Assembly (NCBI GenBank): GCA_017469935.1 | Contig: JAFUFL010000048.1 | Coordinates: forward strand, 1 to 35,607 | DNA: 35,607 nt | From: Lachnospiraceae bacterium | GTDB lineage: Bacteria > Bacillota > Clostridia > Lachnospirales > Lachnospiraceae | Direction: 5' to 3' | Shown here: positions 23,913-32,515 of the stretch, piece by piece | Numbering within the stretch: position 1 is the stretch's first letter | Layout of the letters: every line of letters starts with the position of its first letter | The notes under the pieces: model-generated | The model's database searches: none | What the model saw: the letters and a program-made list of their open reading frames with translations, nothing else | What the model was told of the DNA's origin: nothing | Translations under genes and position numbers: made by a program

Positions 23913-23936
23913 GGGCTCCGGCGAATGCCGGAGCCC
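23913..23936 (-). other. Strong stem-loop downstream of the major pilin gene
   Basis: GGGCTCCGGC (23913-23922) and GCCGGAGCCC (23927-23936) form a perfect 10-bp GC-rich hairpin with a GAAT/ATTC tetraloop. No T tract follows on either strand, so it is more likely an RNA-stabilising or partial-termination structure between the major pilin (ends 24024) and sortase genes than a standard terminator. Confidence 0.65.
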
Positions 23937-24023
23937 CTTCGAGTGTTCAGTTATGAAGGTATCCAGGAATAAAACCTGTCAATGAATACCTTTGTTTGTT
24001 TTATTTACATATTTGCTCTCAGA

Positions 24024-25397
24024 TTAGCGAGCCATTCTTCTCTTGGAGATCAGAACAACTGCTGCACCGATCACGAGGACGGAGCCAACGATGTAGAACA
24101 TTGTTGTGCCGATGCCGCCGGTGGAAGGAAGAACGGAACCAGACTGGTTTTCAACGCTGATTTCTGCGGCTGCAGTTGCGTCTTTTGTTACCGTAACAGC
24201 AACTCTTGTAGCAAGCTTGTTGTAGCCGGCAGGAACAGTTGTCTCTTCCAGATAGTAGGTGCCGGGAGCAAGACCTCTGATATTTGCACCATCAGCACTT
24301 TCGATCATGATCTCTGCATCAGCGGTTGTATCTACATAGTAGCCGGTATCATCTTTGGCAACCTTGATCTGATTTCCGCCTGTAGCTGCATCATACAGTT
24401 TGAAGCCTGCGCCTGCGAGGAATTTCTGAGTTGTAGCATCTACTTTCTTTACCTGAACATCGTATGTCTTAACATCTGTGTGGTCTTCTTCGTGCTGCTT
24501 GGAGTAATCGATTGTCCATGTATTAGGTGTCAGCTGACGGATCGGAATGTCTTTAGTGATTACTGCGCTATACTCGATCATGATTACATCGTTTTCCTTA
24601 AGAGTTTTGATATAATCAGCCTTAAATACGATCGTAAAGCCTGTGTCTGTTGCATTCAGAGTGTAGTTTGCAGCGTCAACATCTGTTCCACCTACTTTTA
24701 CGGTGATATTTCCATCAGCATGGTTCAGCTTAAGACCGGTAGAGAGAGTATCAGTACCTTTGATCTCGTAGTTAGCACCTTTGCCGATTTTGATTTCAGC
24801 ATCGTAGTAAACTGTATCGCCGATACCCTTATCGAGTTGATCATTAGCATATGTACCTGCTTCTGCTCCCTGCTTCTTGTCAGGAGTAGTGACTGTGTTC
24901 TTTTCAACTACAGTGGCAATTTCGGAATCCTCGTGCAGTGCGCACAGAGAACCTGCGGTAGAGGTTACGAAATAATATCCGGTTGCAAGGTCAGTAAAGT
25001 TTGCGGAGCCATTTGCGCCGGTAGCTGTCTTCTTTCCAAGGGCATCTCCCAAATCTTCAACATGGGCGCCAAGATATTCAGCGGCTGCGGCTGCATCCAA
25101 CGTGTCGCCATTATTAACAACATACTGTGTACCATCTGCAGAAGGTGTAAACTTAAAGCCAGCTGCCACAAGAACAGAACCAATTGCTGTATACTCATCA
25201 CTAGTCAGATAGTAAGAAACTGCACGCTCTTCTCCTGTCTTACCATTATCTGAATAGTTCAAGATCTTGTAAGCTGTGTAGGTTTCGCCGTCAATAACAT
25301 CCTTTACTTCGATGCTTGCTGCAAATACGTTGATGCTCATCGCCATAACCATAACGGTTGCAAGAAGCAGAGCAACAATCTTCTTCATGTTCTTCAT
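24024..25397 (-). CDS. Major fimbrial shaft pilin (SpaH/EbpB-like, isopeptide-forming, LPXTG)
   Basis: 457 aa. A signal peptide (MKNMKKIVALLLATVMVMAM, cleaved near FAA-SIEV) is followed by an N-terminal pilin domain, a fimbrial isopeptide-forming domain (residues about 185-310, with GDTVYYDAEIKIGKGANYEI and IMIEYSAVI) and a C-terminal Cna-B/SpaA domain (about 318-420) whose E-box-like stretch YYLEETTVPAGYN is conserved. A sorting signal LPSTGG begins near residue 423, with a hydrophobic helix and SKRRMAR tail. The Lys used for polymerisation is probably in VVEKNTVTTPDKK, though the classical YPKN pilin motif is not obvious. AAAGGAAG precedes the ATG. It forms the pilus shaft, polymerised by the adjacent sortase. 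Confidence 0.93.
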   Translation of the reverse strand: MKNMKKIVALLLATVMVMAMSINVFAASIEVKDVIDGETYTAYKILNYSDNGKTGEERAVSYYLTSDEYTAIGSVLVAAGFKFTPSADGTQYVVNNGDTLDAAAAAEYLGAHVEDLGDALGKKTATGANGSANFTDLATGYYFVTSTAGSLCALHEDSEIATVVEKNTVTTPDKKQGAEAGTYANDQLDKGIGDTVYYDAEIKIGKGANYEIKGTDTLSTGLKLNHADGNITVKVGGTDVDAANYTLNATDTGFTIVFKADYIKTLKENDVIMIEYSAVITKDIPIRQLTPNTWTIDYSKQHEEDHTDVKTYDVQVKKVDATTQKFLAGAGFKLYDAATGGNQIKVAKDDTGYYVDTTADAEIMIESADGANIRGLAPGTYYLEETTVPAGYNKLATRVAVTVTKDATAAAEISVENQSGSVLPSTGGIGTTMFYIVGSVLVIGAAVVLISKRRMAR

Positions 25398-25505
25398 TGT
25401 TTTTCTTCCTTTCTTTGAAGTTTTGCCTTTCTAATTTCTGACTTTTGAAAGGTCATTATTCTTTCGCTGTTTTGACTGAATTTGTCTGCCACAGCCGGCA
25501 ATTTT

Positions 25506-25550
25506 GCTGCCCGGTCTGAGCATCTCGACCGATCACCCTGAACGGGCAGC
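25506..25550 (-). other. Stem-loop between tip adhesin and major pilin
   Basis: GCTGCCCG (25506-25513) pairs with CGGGCAGC (25543-25550) around a 29-nt loop, 61 bp after the adhesin stop and about 110 bp before the pilin start. No T tract follows leftward (AAAATTGCC). It could mark mRNA processing that lets shaft pilin be made in excess over tip adhesin. No convincing extra promoter was found before the pilin gene. Confidence 0.5.
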
Positions 25551-25610
25551 TATTAACGTATATATTTCGGTTTCAGATTCGGCGTCAGTTATTCGTCGAG
25601 ATCAGAGGCA

Positions 25611-28600
25611 TTATCTAATCCTCCTTTCTCCACGCCTCATCCTGAAGCCGTACATCAAAGCGGATGCCAGAATAAGCATTAAACCGCTTAATGTATAGAG
25701 TAATGTGCCGGGCCCACCAGTGTGCGGCAGTTCTTTACCAGGCTCATTGCTGACTGTCACAGTGCCTAGTTCTGTTGTAGGAGGATTTGATACAGTAGCA
25801 TTTTCATATGTAACACCTTCTGTACCTCCTTCCTCATTGCTCAAAGCGACTGTTCCATCAGCGTTAACATTGAAGTAAATCTTATTGGTAAGAATAATAT
25901 ATCCATCCGGTGCAGCTGTTTCGGTCAGACAATATGTGCCTTTTCCAACATACATTGTCTCTCCTTCATCAGCTTTTGACGTAAATGTTGTTATTGTTTC
26001 TCGGCCTCTTGTTAATGTGAATGTCGCACCTGCCAGGTTGGAACCATTTTCATCGACCTTGACAATCTTTATTCCCTTAGAAAGCCACTTATTTGTATAG
26101 TCAACGTCAAACTCATTATTTGGCTTGTCGATTGTACCAGTTACTACATCACCATTTACAGTTCCAGGTGTTCCAAGATTTTCACCTGATTTGTTCGTTA
26201 CAGAAGTCGTGGCTTCTACAAACTCATAACCTTCACCAACACCTGTTTCCTCTATTGAGTAGGTCGTTCCATTCGGTAGGTTAATAAAACGTACTCTCCA
26301 ATCCGCCTTCATGGTGATGGTGAACTTTGCTCCGGAAGGGACATGATAGTATCCTGTCGGATTTCCATCAGTTCCCATCTCAGCTACAACATTACTTGAT
26401 GTTGTCGGAATGGCAACAGTAGCGCCATCTTTGTCCTGAGCCGAAAACCAAATGTCTGCTCCATCTGAACCAGTAATTGTTATGGTGTAAGTAAATAGTG
26501 TGTTGGGATCAGGATTATCAGATGCACCTTCTTCTTTAATTACTTCTTTACTCAAATCAAGCACTGAACGTCGATTGTTCGTAGCCTTCAGCAGATTTGT
26601 TTGACCATCGCTCACCTGATAGTTGTTGCCGCCAATTACGTAATAATCGGTTCCCTCTGTTCCAGTAGGATTACTTGTCTTAATCAGAACATGCAATGTA
26701 CCATCTATTACCATTGGCCGATAGATGTCAGCTGTCAGATCCCAATAATAACCATTATTACCACCCTCTGCGGGTTCTGATACAGTATACTCATGTCCTG
26801 CTTCTCGGATTGTATATCTCCCTGTCGTACCGGAAACATGCGTGATTAAGCCTGCAGAAATGTATTCCTTTCCTGAAGTCCAATCATTATTTTTACTTAA
26901 TGTAATCGGTGAAATGTATGTTACGTTATCCTTAGTCACTGCCAAATTTACAGTTGCAGCTTCACGTGTATCTCCTGGTATTACATTGATCCATTCTTTT
27001 GTAATGGTGACAAAAGAATCATCAAGCGCCATATTTTGGATCGTGCCTTCATGATAATCCGCCAGCACATCAGTAGTATCAGAAACAGAGACGGTGTCAC
27101 CTGACTTTGTTGTCCTGTTATATGTAGTTTCAACCTTATCAGTATTTGTCTTCAGTGCGTAGGTGCCTGTCGTCGTCTCTGTAGGTGCGGTGACCTCAAC
27201 AATCTGCGCCTTTTCCTCCGGAGTAAGGCTGTCATATGTCTTTATACCATTGTTCAGATCGGCGACAAGGTCATACGCAGCCTGACTTGGCCATACTGTG
27301 AATTCGACCACATAAGTAACACCATTCTCTAACTGGAAAGTCTCACCCATGTCCCAATGGACAGCACCATCAGATTCACTATAGGATGCTGCGGCGCATC
27401 CATCTGCCTCACGAGTCGTCCATTCTGTTTTGTTAGCATAGCCATTGCCATACTTATTATTTTCGCCACCATACCGGTAGTATTTGAAGCTGTTCGGGTC
27501 GACAGTCTGCATGACCTTCATCTCAGCGTTAGTCAAGGCTGTGATACCATCAGTCATCTCAACATTACCGAAACCAAGTGTAGCCTTAATAGCTTCAGTA
27601 ATAGATTTAAACGCATTCTCCATAGCGGTAGTATCTGAAGCTATGAATGCATGATCTGCTGCGACGCCGCCCTGAGTCGTCAGGTTCTGTACTTTAGTCA
27701 CGTCGTTCGAAATACCGATAGCATAAAAGTTCTTGTTCGCACCAGCAATGGTAGAAACTTGATCAACAGCAAAAGCAAAGTTACGTCCAGAGTTATCGCT
27801 AGAACCTGTACCAAACACCTGGTTATTCCGATAGTACTGATATGTTTGACTGGTATATAAATCCAATTCGGAATCAGATACATCACCACGACTAACACGG
27901 AATGTCGGATCACCATCTGTAACAAACACTACGAAAGTTGCTGCATCAGAACGCACTTGCATCTGGTTTGCCAACTGCAGCGCTTTTTCCCAGTTAGTTC
28001 CTCCATCAGCAGTAAGGCCATTTACCGCACTGGAAAAATTGGAATAATTCGAAGTAAAGCCATCAGTAGCCCCAGTAATGTTTACCTGCTGCGCTGTAGT
28101 AGCGAATGAAATCAACGCCATACGAACATTGCTGTTTTGGCCATTCAACAACGTATTCGCCATATTGTTAACGGCCGTTTTTGCTGCGGCAAGACGCTTA
28201 GTATTGCCACTAAGATTCTCATTCATGGAACCAGAGACGTCGAATACCACGATGACATCTGCCGGCGTGCTCTTCGAAACCGGCTTTTCGGGTGCAGTAA
28301 TAGTTAAAGAAATATTGTTTGTGTTATTCCCATTATTTGTGGAAGACTTTGTAAACTGAGGCTTTCTTGCAGGATCTTCCTGATCCGGCCAAGTCTCGTC
28401 TTCATCTACCTTAGGTGTTCCTCCTGGTGTTGCAGCCTCTTTAGGCTTGTAAACTACATAGATATCATTTCTCAGAGACTGCCAATTGTTGTTATTGTCG
28501 AGGTAGGCTCGATCATAGGAATAGGAATATCTATCGTAATAATATGCCAGTAGGGGCTTGATTGCCGTTCCGGTTCTTGAGCCATAATGCGTGGAATCGT

Positions 28601-30266
28601 ACTCATACCCCTCGACATCATAAATCAGGAATTCATAGTCGTTACTGAACTCCGGTGTTCTTGTTGGAGTCAGGCTATTACCGTTCGTATCAACATAATG
28701 AATTTTGTAACTTCTATTCCCCCAGCTGATTGTGTAGGTTGAAAAAGCTTCTGTCTCAAATGAAGCATCAATCTCACCTAAATCTTCTATTCCTCCAAGT
28801 TCTTTCGGCTTATAACTGCCAGGATCAACTGCTGTTCCTCCAGCAATTGCTTCCTCATTTGTAGCCACATTAAACTGGGCTTCCGTTGTTCCACCGTCAT
28901 ATACAGTATCAACTACGACTTTGTCGCCAGTCTCAACGTGATGCTGTATTTCGATAGAATCAGCTACATCATCCAAATTTTCAACATTGGGAAGGCTCTT
29001 GATTTTTATATCTACCTGAACAGGTGCTGCAGGCTCAATTTCCTCACCTGCAGGATTCAGAATAGAAATGTCAAGTGCAGCAAACCCGAACTCCGGAAGA
29101 AATACCTCTTCACCTTTTGCCTGTTTATCAGCCAATACTGCATTCCGGGCATACTCATATTCATCAGTACCCTCTTCAATATCGGTCACACTCAATGTAG
29201 ATCCTTCCGGAATCTTTGCCTCCGGTCCATATGTGACAGTGACTTCATATTTTGTGCCTTTGTGGTCGATGTGCTCAACTGTAATCGTCTCCGTTCCTAC
29301 AACTCCATAAACCGAAAACCGATCCGACTCAAACTGAACAGCCTCAACTTCTTTCTCAGTTCCCTCTGTATCAGAATCGATGACTTCCGCCTTCTCCTCG
29401 TCATTCTTATCGAAGTGGATTGTATCGACAGTTGTTGTCTTCTCAATTTCGACAGCCTGCTTGTACTCGATCCTCACATTGACGTTTCCGCTGGGCTCTA
29501 TTTCGACACCTTCGTAAACAAATGCGATATCATAGAACTTTGCAAAGGAAAGCGTTGTGTTCTCGTCATACTTGCCCTGCATCTCGCTGAGAGCTTTCTG
29601 GTAGTACATCTCATAAGCTTCCGGATCACTTTCCTTTGTGATCTCCTTAACCTGGAGCTGTACGCCTTCAGGGAGCTTCGCGCTCTCGCCAAAGTCCGCA
29701 TAGACAACGTAGTCGCTTCCATCGAAGGTGAGCTGCGTATCTTCTGTGATCAGCTTGACTTCTTCGGCGGTCTGACCCGTCACAGCCGCGATGGCTTCTT
29801 CCGTTGTGCCATAAGTCGCCGCTTCTTCTGTAGTCAGAACTTCCTTCTGTTCGCTCTCATCTTCAGGAGCCGCCTCAGAGGTATTCCCTTCAGGAGCCAC
29901 CTCAGAGGTATTCTCCTCTGCGACTGCTTCTGCCTGAGCAGCTTCCGCTTCCTGGCTGCCGCTCTCGGAGCCGCTGTCTTCCGCGACTGCTTCCTCCGGC
30001 TCTTCTGCCGTCTCTTCAGGCGCAGGTTCTTCTTCTGTGTTTTCGAAGACAGTCCCCGCCTCTCCGGCTTCATTTTCACTGGCCGCCACTTCGATGCCGG
30101 ACTCTGCCGTCGCTGTATCTTTGTCCAGCGTAATGGCCGGCAGGATCAATGCGTAGGTCGTTGCGAACACTACCACCGCAGCCATTACGGATACTACCCG
30201 CTGCCAGCGTTTCATTCTGCGATTTAGCTTTATGAACCGCTCTACCATTTTGTCGATGAAGTTCAT
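25611..30266 (-). CDS. Large VWA-domain tip adhesin with Cna-B repeats and LPXTG anchor
   Basis: 1551 aa from the ATG at 30266 (AGGAG 8 nt upstream); further upstream in-frame codons lie in the intergenic repeat and are unlikely to be translated. An N-terminal charged segment and signal/TM helix (VVSVMAAVVVFATTYALILP) precede an acidic Ala/Glu/Pro-rich linker with short repeats. Two related extracellular domains follow (about 175-320 and 330-515, both ending in FSVY/FSTY-type strands). A von Willebrand A domain (about 640-840) has the MIDAS motif DVSGS, GGTNW and VTDGD. Cna-B-like domains follow (about 1085 onward; the last at about 1395-1505), then sorting signal LPHTGG at 1513, a hydrophobic helix and a basic tail. 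It is the likely host- or matrix-binding tip protein, equivalent in place to Cpa. GC is lower than in the core operon. Confidence 0.92.
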   Translation of the reverse strand: MNFIDKMVERFIKLNRRMKRWQRVVSVMAAVVVFATTYALILPAITLDKDTATAESGIEVAASENEAGEAGTVFENTEEEPAPEETAEEPEEAVAEDSGSESGSQEAEAAQAEAVAEENTSEVAPEGNTSEAAPEDESEQKEVLTTEEAATYGTTEEAIAAVTGQTAEEVKLITEDTQLTFDGSDYVVYADFGESAKLPEGVQLQVKEITKESDPEAYEMYYQKALSEMQGKYDENTTLSFAKFYDIAFVYEGVEIEPSGNVNVRIEYKQAVEIEKTTTVDTIHFDKNDEEKAEVIDSDTEGTEKEVEAVQFESDRFSVYGVVGTETITVEHIDHKGTKYEVTVTYGPEAKIPEGSTLSVTDIEEGTDEYEYARNAVLADKQAKGEEVFLPEFGFAALDISILNPAGEEIEPAAPVQVDIKIKSLPNVENLDDVADSIEIQHHVETGDKVVVDTVYDGGTTEAQFNVATNEEAIAGGTAVDPGSYKPKELGGIEDLGEIDASFETEAFSTYTISWGNRSYKIHYVDTNGNSLTPTRTPEFSNDYEFLIYDVEGYEYDSTHYGSRTGTAIKPLLAYYYDRYSYSYDRAYLDNNNNWQSLRNDIYVVYKPKEAATPGGTPKVDEDETWPDQEDPARKPQFTKSSTNNGNNTNNISLTITAPEKPVSKSTPADVIVVFDVSGSMNENLSGNTKRLAAAKTAVNNMANTLLNGQNSNVRMALISFATTAQQVNITGATDGFTSNYSNFSSAVNGLTADGGTNWEKALQLANQMQVRSDAATFVVFVTDGDPTFRVSRGDVSDSELDLYTSQTYQYYRNNQVFGTGSSDNSGRNFAFAVDQVSTIAGANKNFYAIGISNDVTKVQNLTTQGGVAADHAFIASDTTAMENAFKSITEAIKATLGFGNVEMTDGITALTNAEMKVMQTVDPNSFKYYRYGGENNKYGNGYANKTEWTTREADGCAAASYSESDGAVHWDMGETFQLENGVTYVVEFTVWPSQAAYDLVADLNNGIKTYDSLTPEEKAQIVEVTAPTETTTGTYALKTNTDKVETTYNRTTKSGDTVSVSDTTDVLADYHEGTIQNMALDDSFVTITKEWINVIPGDTREAATVNLAVTKDNVTYISPITLSKNNDWTSGKEYISAGLITHVSGTTGRYTIREAGHEYTVSEPAEGGNNGYYWDLTADIYRPMVIDGTLHVLIKTSNPTGTEGTDYYVIGGNNYQVSDGQTNLLKATNNRRSVLDLSKEVIKEEGASDNPDPNTLFTYTITITGSDGADIWFSAQDKDGATVAIPTTSSNVVAEMGTDGNPTGYYHVPSGAKFTITMKADWRVRFINLPNGTTYSIEETGVGEGYEFVEATTSVTNKSGENLGTPGTVNGDVVTGTIDKPNNEFDVDYTNKWLSKGIKIVKVDENGSNLAGATFTLTRGRETITTFTSKADEGETMYVGKGTYCLTETAAPDGYIILTNKIYFNVNADGTVALSNEEGGTEGVTYENATVSNPPTTELGTVTVSNEPGKELPHTGGPGTLLYTLSGLMLILASALMYGFRMRRGERRIR

Positions 30267-30320
30267 CTTTGCTCTCCTAACTTTTCTGCTTCTTTCTGCT
30301 GTCGCTCTTCCGTCCGTATG

Positions 30321-30400
30321 TTCAAGGCTCGCGAAGCGAGCCGCTGCGCCGCGTGCGGGTTGCCTGAAAGGCAACATTCACCTTTCCGCACGCGTGTGCA
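30321..30400. repeat. Structured intergenic repeat, full copy B
   Basis: Hairpin I is GGCTCGC/GCGAGCC (30326-30342). The long stem CGCGTGCGG (30350-30358)/CCGCACGCG (30386-30394) encloses hairpin III GTTGCC/GGCAAC (30359-30375). It aligns with copy A at 17438 over its whole length, in the same orientation on the + strand. It lies in the 226-bp gap between the signal peptidase and adhesin genes. The rest of that gap holds the palindrome AGAACGTTCT (about 30438-30447) and no clear promoter. Confidence 0.75.
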
Positions 30401-30492
30401 TCATATAAATCAGTGGGGTCCCTCCCCTGAGTTATACAGAACGTTCTCTGTTTATTTCTGTTTTGTAGCAAGACACCTCTGAGGTAGTTTGC

Positions 30493-31074
30493 TCAGTGCA
30501 CCGGTCCCATCTGCGCCAGCGGCCAGATGCGGAACACTATTTTGCCGACGATCTGTTCCTCCGCGACGCATCCGATGGATGTGTTTCGTGAGTCGATCGA
30601 CACCGATCGGTTGTCTCCCATCACGAAGATCTTGCCCTCCGGCACCTGGTACGGAAACTCAATGTTGGTCTCGCCGTACGCCTTTTCGTCCAGGTACGGT
30701 TCCTCGATCAAAACATTGTTGACATAGACGTTTCCGTCCTGATCCATATCCACCCAGTCGCCCGGATTTGCGATCACTCGCTTGACCAGGATATTGTTGT
30801 TGTAATAAAAGGCGATGACATCGCCGGTCTGCATACTGGAGCTCTTCACCGACACCACTATGTCTCCGCTGTCCAGCGTTCCGTTCATTGACTTTCCGTA
30901 AATTCTCAGGATTGGCAGAAGAAGAACTGCCACCAGGATTGCCACCGCTGCCACTACTACAAGCGACAAAAAAGTGCTCCGAATCGTCATCCTGAATCGG
31001 TGCAGGTACCGTTCTCTTTTTACTGCTTCTGTCAGCTCTCCCGTCTGGGGAAGAGCACCTGCATTTCCGTTCAT
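30493..31074 (-). CDS. Type I signal peptidase of the pilus locus (SipA/LepA-like)
   Basis: 193 aa. One transmembrane helix (about 34-56) precedes the catalytic domain. The Ser box reads YGKSMNGTL (Ser62; family consensus SMxPT, so the Pro is replaced by Gly), the Lys box KRVIA holds Lys98, and MGDNRSVSIDSR is present. Both catalytic residues are kept, unlike the streptococcal pilus SipA proteins, which lost them. It probably matures the pilin precursors or acts as an assembly chaperone. Oddly, residues 8-12 before the helix spell LPQTG, a sortase-type motif at the wrong end. GGGGAGGTGA before its ATG overlaps the end of the AP2 gene, giving a gap of 4 bp. Confidence 0.92.
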   Translation of the reverse strand: MNGNAGALPQTGELTEAVKRERYLHRFRMTIRSTFLSLVVVAAVAILVAVLLLPILRIYGKSMNGTLDSGDIVVSVKSSSMQTGDVIAFYYNNNILVKRVIANPGDWVDMDQDGNVYVNNVLIEEPYLDEKAYGETNIEFPYQVPEGKIFVMGDNRSVSIDSRNTSIGCVAEEQIVGKIVFRIWPLAQMGPVH

Positions 31075-31078
31075 AGCT

Positions 31079-32230
31079 TCACCTCCCCGGTCCCGGTCCG
31101 GCCGGAATATTCATTAACGCCAGAGCTCTCTGATTTTCCGTTCCGGGATCGTCACCGCTCGCCGTTTCTCCGGCGGAGTTCTCCCGGGCAGCCCCGTCGC
31201 TGTAGGAATCCTGTCCGTTCAGATCTGACTCTGTCATAAACAGATCTGTGACCTGTTCTTTGGGTGCCTCCCGATCTGCCTCCATAAATTCCGCCATGGA
31301 ATTGTGGATGACAAGAACTCCGTTTTCCTTGGAAACATCGAATGAGAACGGATTCTTCTCCGCCCACTCCGGATCCTGCTCAGCTCTTTGCAGCCAGTAG
31401 TCATGGGCTTCCACAAATCCGTCGTGGATCATCTTTTCCGCCCTGAGTCTGGCGTCCACCGCATCGGAATACTCCTCGAAGGTACCGATGTAGTAGATCT
31501 TCTTCTTAAAGCCGATCGACACGCTGTATTTTCCGCTCTTTTTCCGAAACACGCCGCGGAAACCGCTGGTGTTGTCGGACCGGGATTTGCGGCCGTCAAG
31601 CCACTCGATACAGGTTCCATCGATCAGGTGAAGCCTGTCGTGAACCAGTTTCTGATACTCTTTCTTAAGGCATCCGCAACTCTTGTTGTTGCCTTTATTG
31701 AGGGAAGAAACCGATACATCCACTTCATTTCCGCAGTCGCATCGGCATCTCCACAACATCGAGCCGCTCTCCTCGGTTTTACCTGTCGGATAAAGCGCAA
31801 CAAGCTTTCCATATCGATTTCCGGTGATATCCAGCTTGCGGCTGCTCTCTTTTCTCAGACACCCGCAGCTCTTCTTGAGACCGATATTCAGATCATGAGA
31901 AGATGCCGTGGTGATCTGACCACATGAACATCTGCACTTCCACATCACAAGAGAGTTCTTATTAGGAGCTCTCTCAAGGACTGTCAGCCTGCCGTAAACA
32001 CGTCCGGTCAGATCCGCCGCTTTGCGCCCGGCGTGCCTGCAGCCTTTCTCTTCTTTGCTGCAGCCGCAGCTGGTTGTGGCGCCGCTCCGAAGATGTCTGC
32101 TGTCAACGCGGATTATGTTTCCGCAGTCACACCGACATTCCCATGTCTTATATTTGGAATTACCTTTTACCTGCCTCAAGACAGTAAGTTTTCCATATTT
32201 TTCACCTGTAAGATCTATTTTCTTTGGCAT
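31079..32230 (-). CDS. Triple zinc-ribbon + AP2 DNA-binding protein heading the pilus operon
   Basis: 383 aa. Three tandem modules of about 65 residues (1-65, 72-128, 133-190) share the pattern LTG..YGKLTVL...W.C.C.CG...L..G...SCGC. Their Cys sets (C32/34/36/55/57, C99/101/103/122/124, C162/164/166/185/187) suggest metal binding. An AP2/ERF-type domain follows (about 218-270: NTSGFRGVFRKKSGKYSVSI, then YYIGTFEEYSDAVDAR). The C-terminal third is acidic and low in complexity. Such modules are common in phage and mobile-element proteins related to homing endonucleases, but no HNH catalytic motif is present. As the first gene, 4 bp before the signal peptidase, it may regulate the operon; this is inference. 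The ribosome binding site before the ATG is weak (GGGGG). Confidence 0.8.
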   Translation of the reverse strand: MPKKIDLTGEKYGKLTVLRQVKGNSKYKTWECRCDCGNIIRVDSRHLRSGATTSCGCSKEEKGCRHAGRKAADLTGRVYGRLTVLERAPNKNSLVMWKCRCSCGQITTASSHDLNIGLKKSCGCLRKESSRKLDITGNRYGKLVALYPTGKTEESGSMLWRCRCDCGNEVDVSVSSLNKGNNKSCGCLKKEYQKLVHDRLHLIDGTCIEWLDGRKSRSDNTSGFRGVFRKKSGKYSVSIGFKKKIYYIGTFEEYSDAVDARLRAEKMIHDGFVEAHDYWLQRAEQDPEWAEKNPFSFDVSKENGVLVIHNSMAEFMEADREAPKEQVTDLFMTESDLNGQDSYSDGAARENSAGETASGDDPGTENQRALALMNIPAGPGPGR

Positions 32231-32287
32231 GGCGCCCCCGAATCACCGCAAACGCACAAAAACAAAGCCTGTTTCCAAGTGTTCCGA

Positions 32288-32301
32288 AATGTATACATTT
32301 G
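32288..32301. promoter_or_regulatory. 14-bp perfect palindrome in the AP2/pilus leader
   Basis: AAATGTATACATTT (about 32287-32300) is a perfect dyad located about 30-40 bp downstream of the predicted start site of the pilus operon promoter. It is a candidate operator, possibly for the AP2 protein; no direct evidence. A related smaller dyad AAGTATACTT lies near 32464-32473. Confidence 0.4.
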
Positions 32302-32334
32302 CGATTCATGAGTACTTATCAACTGCATAACATT

Positions 32335-32362
32335 ATTGTAATATATTGAAATAAAAAGTCAA
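32335..32362 (-). promoter_or_regulatory. Promoter of the AP2-pilus operon
   Basis: Leftward -35 TTGACT (32362-32357), a 16-bp spacer, -10 TACAAT (32340-32335). Start near 32328, leaving a leader of about 100 nt before the AP2 ATG. The region is AT-rich, consistent with a promoter. Confidence 0.6.
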
Positions 32363-32481
32363 TATACAGGCCTCAAAATTCTCTTTTTTGTTTAAAACAG
32401 CCCCAATAAAAACTGAATAATACAACAAATGACCTGACCGGCCTGTTTTTAAGTGTTTCAAGTTAAGTATACTTTTATGTT

Positions 32482-32515
32482 CAGAATTTTCAAGATGAAA
32501 ATTCTGGTTTTTTTT
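32482..32515 (+). terminator. Rightward-facing terminator with no upstream rightward gene
   Basis: CAGAATTTTC (about 32481-32490) and GAAAATTCTG form a perfect 10-bp stem with a 5-nt loop, followed on the + strand by GTTTTTTTTC. The T8 tract is on the rightward side, while the flanking genes (recombinase 1 and AP2) both read leftward. Leftward, the stem is preceded by A8 and followed by no T run, so it should not stop recombinase 1 transcripts efficiently. Confidence 0.75.

Noticed and set aside
29870-29915. Tandem repeat in the adhesin gene near its 5' end as a regulatory element
   Set aside because: It encodes the in-frame acidic linker (SEVAPEGN/SEAAPED); a coding low-complexity repeat is the simpler explanation.
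30267-30377. 37-codon N-terminal extension of the tip adhesin
   Set aside because: It translates the structured intergenic repeat (the same QPARGAA phrase appears from the copy at 17438); the ATG at 30266 has AGGAG at the right distance and gives a proper export signal.
30437-30448. AGAACGTTCT palindrome as a second LexA box
   Set aside because: The GAAC and GTTC halves are adjacent without the 4-nt spacer needed for the Gram-positive LexA site, and no good promoter surrounds it.
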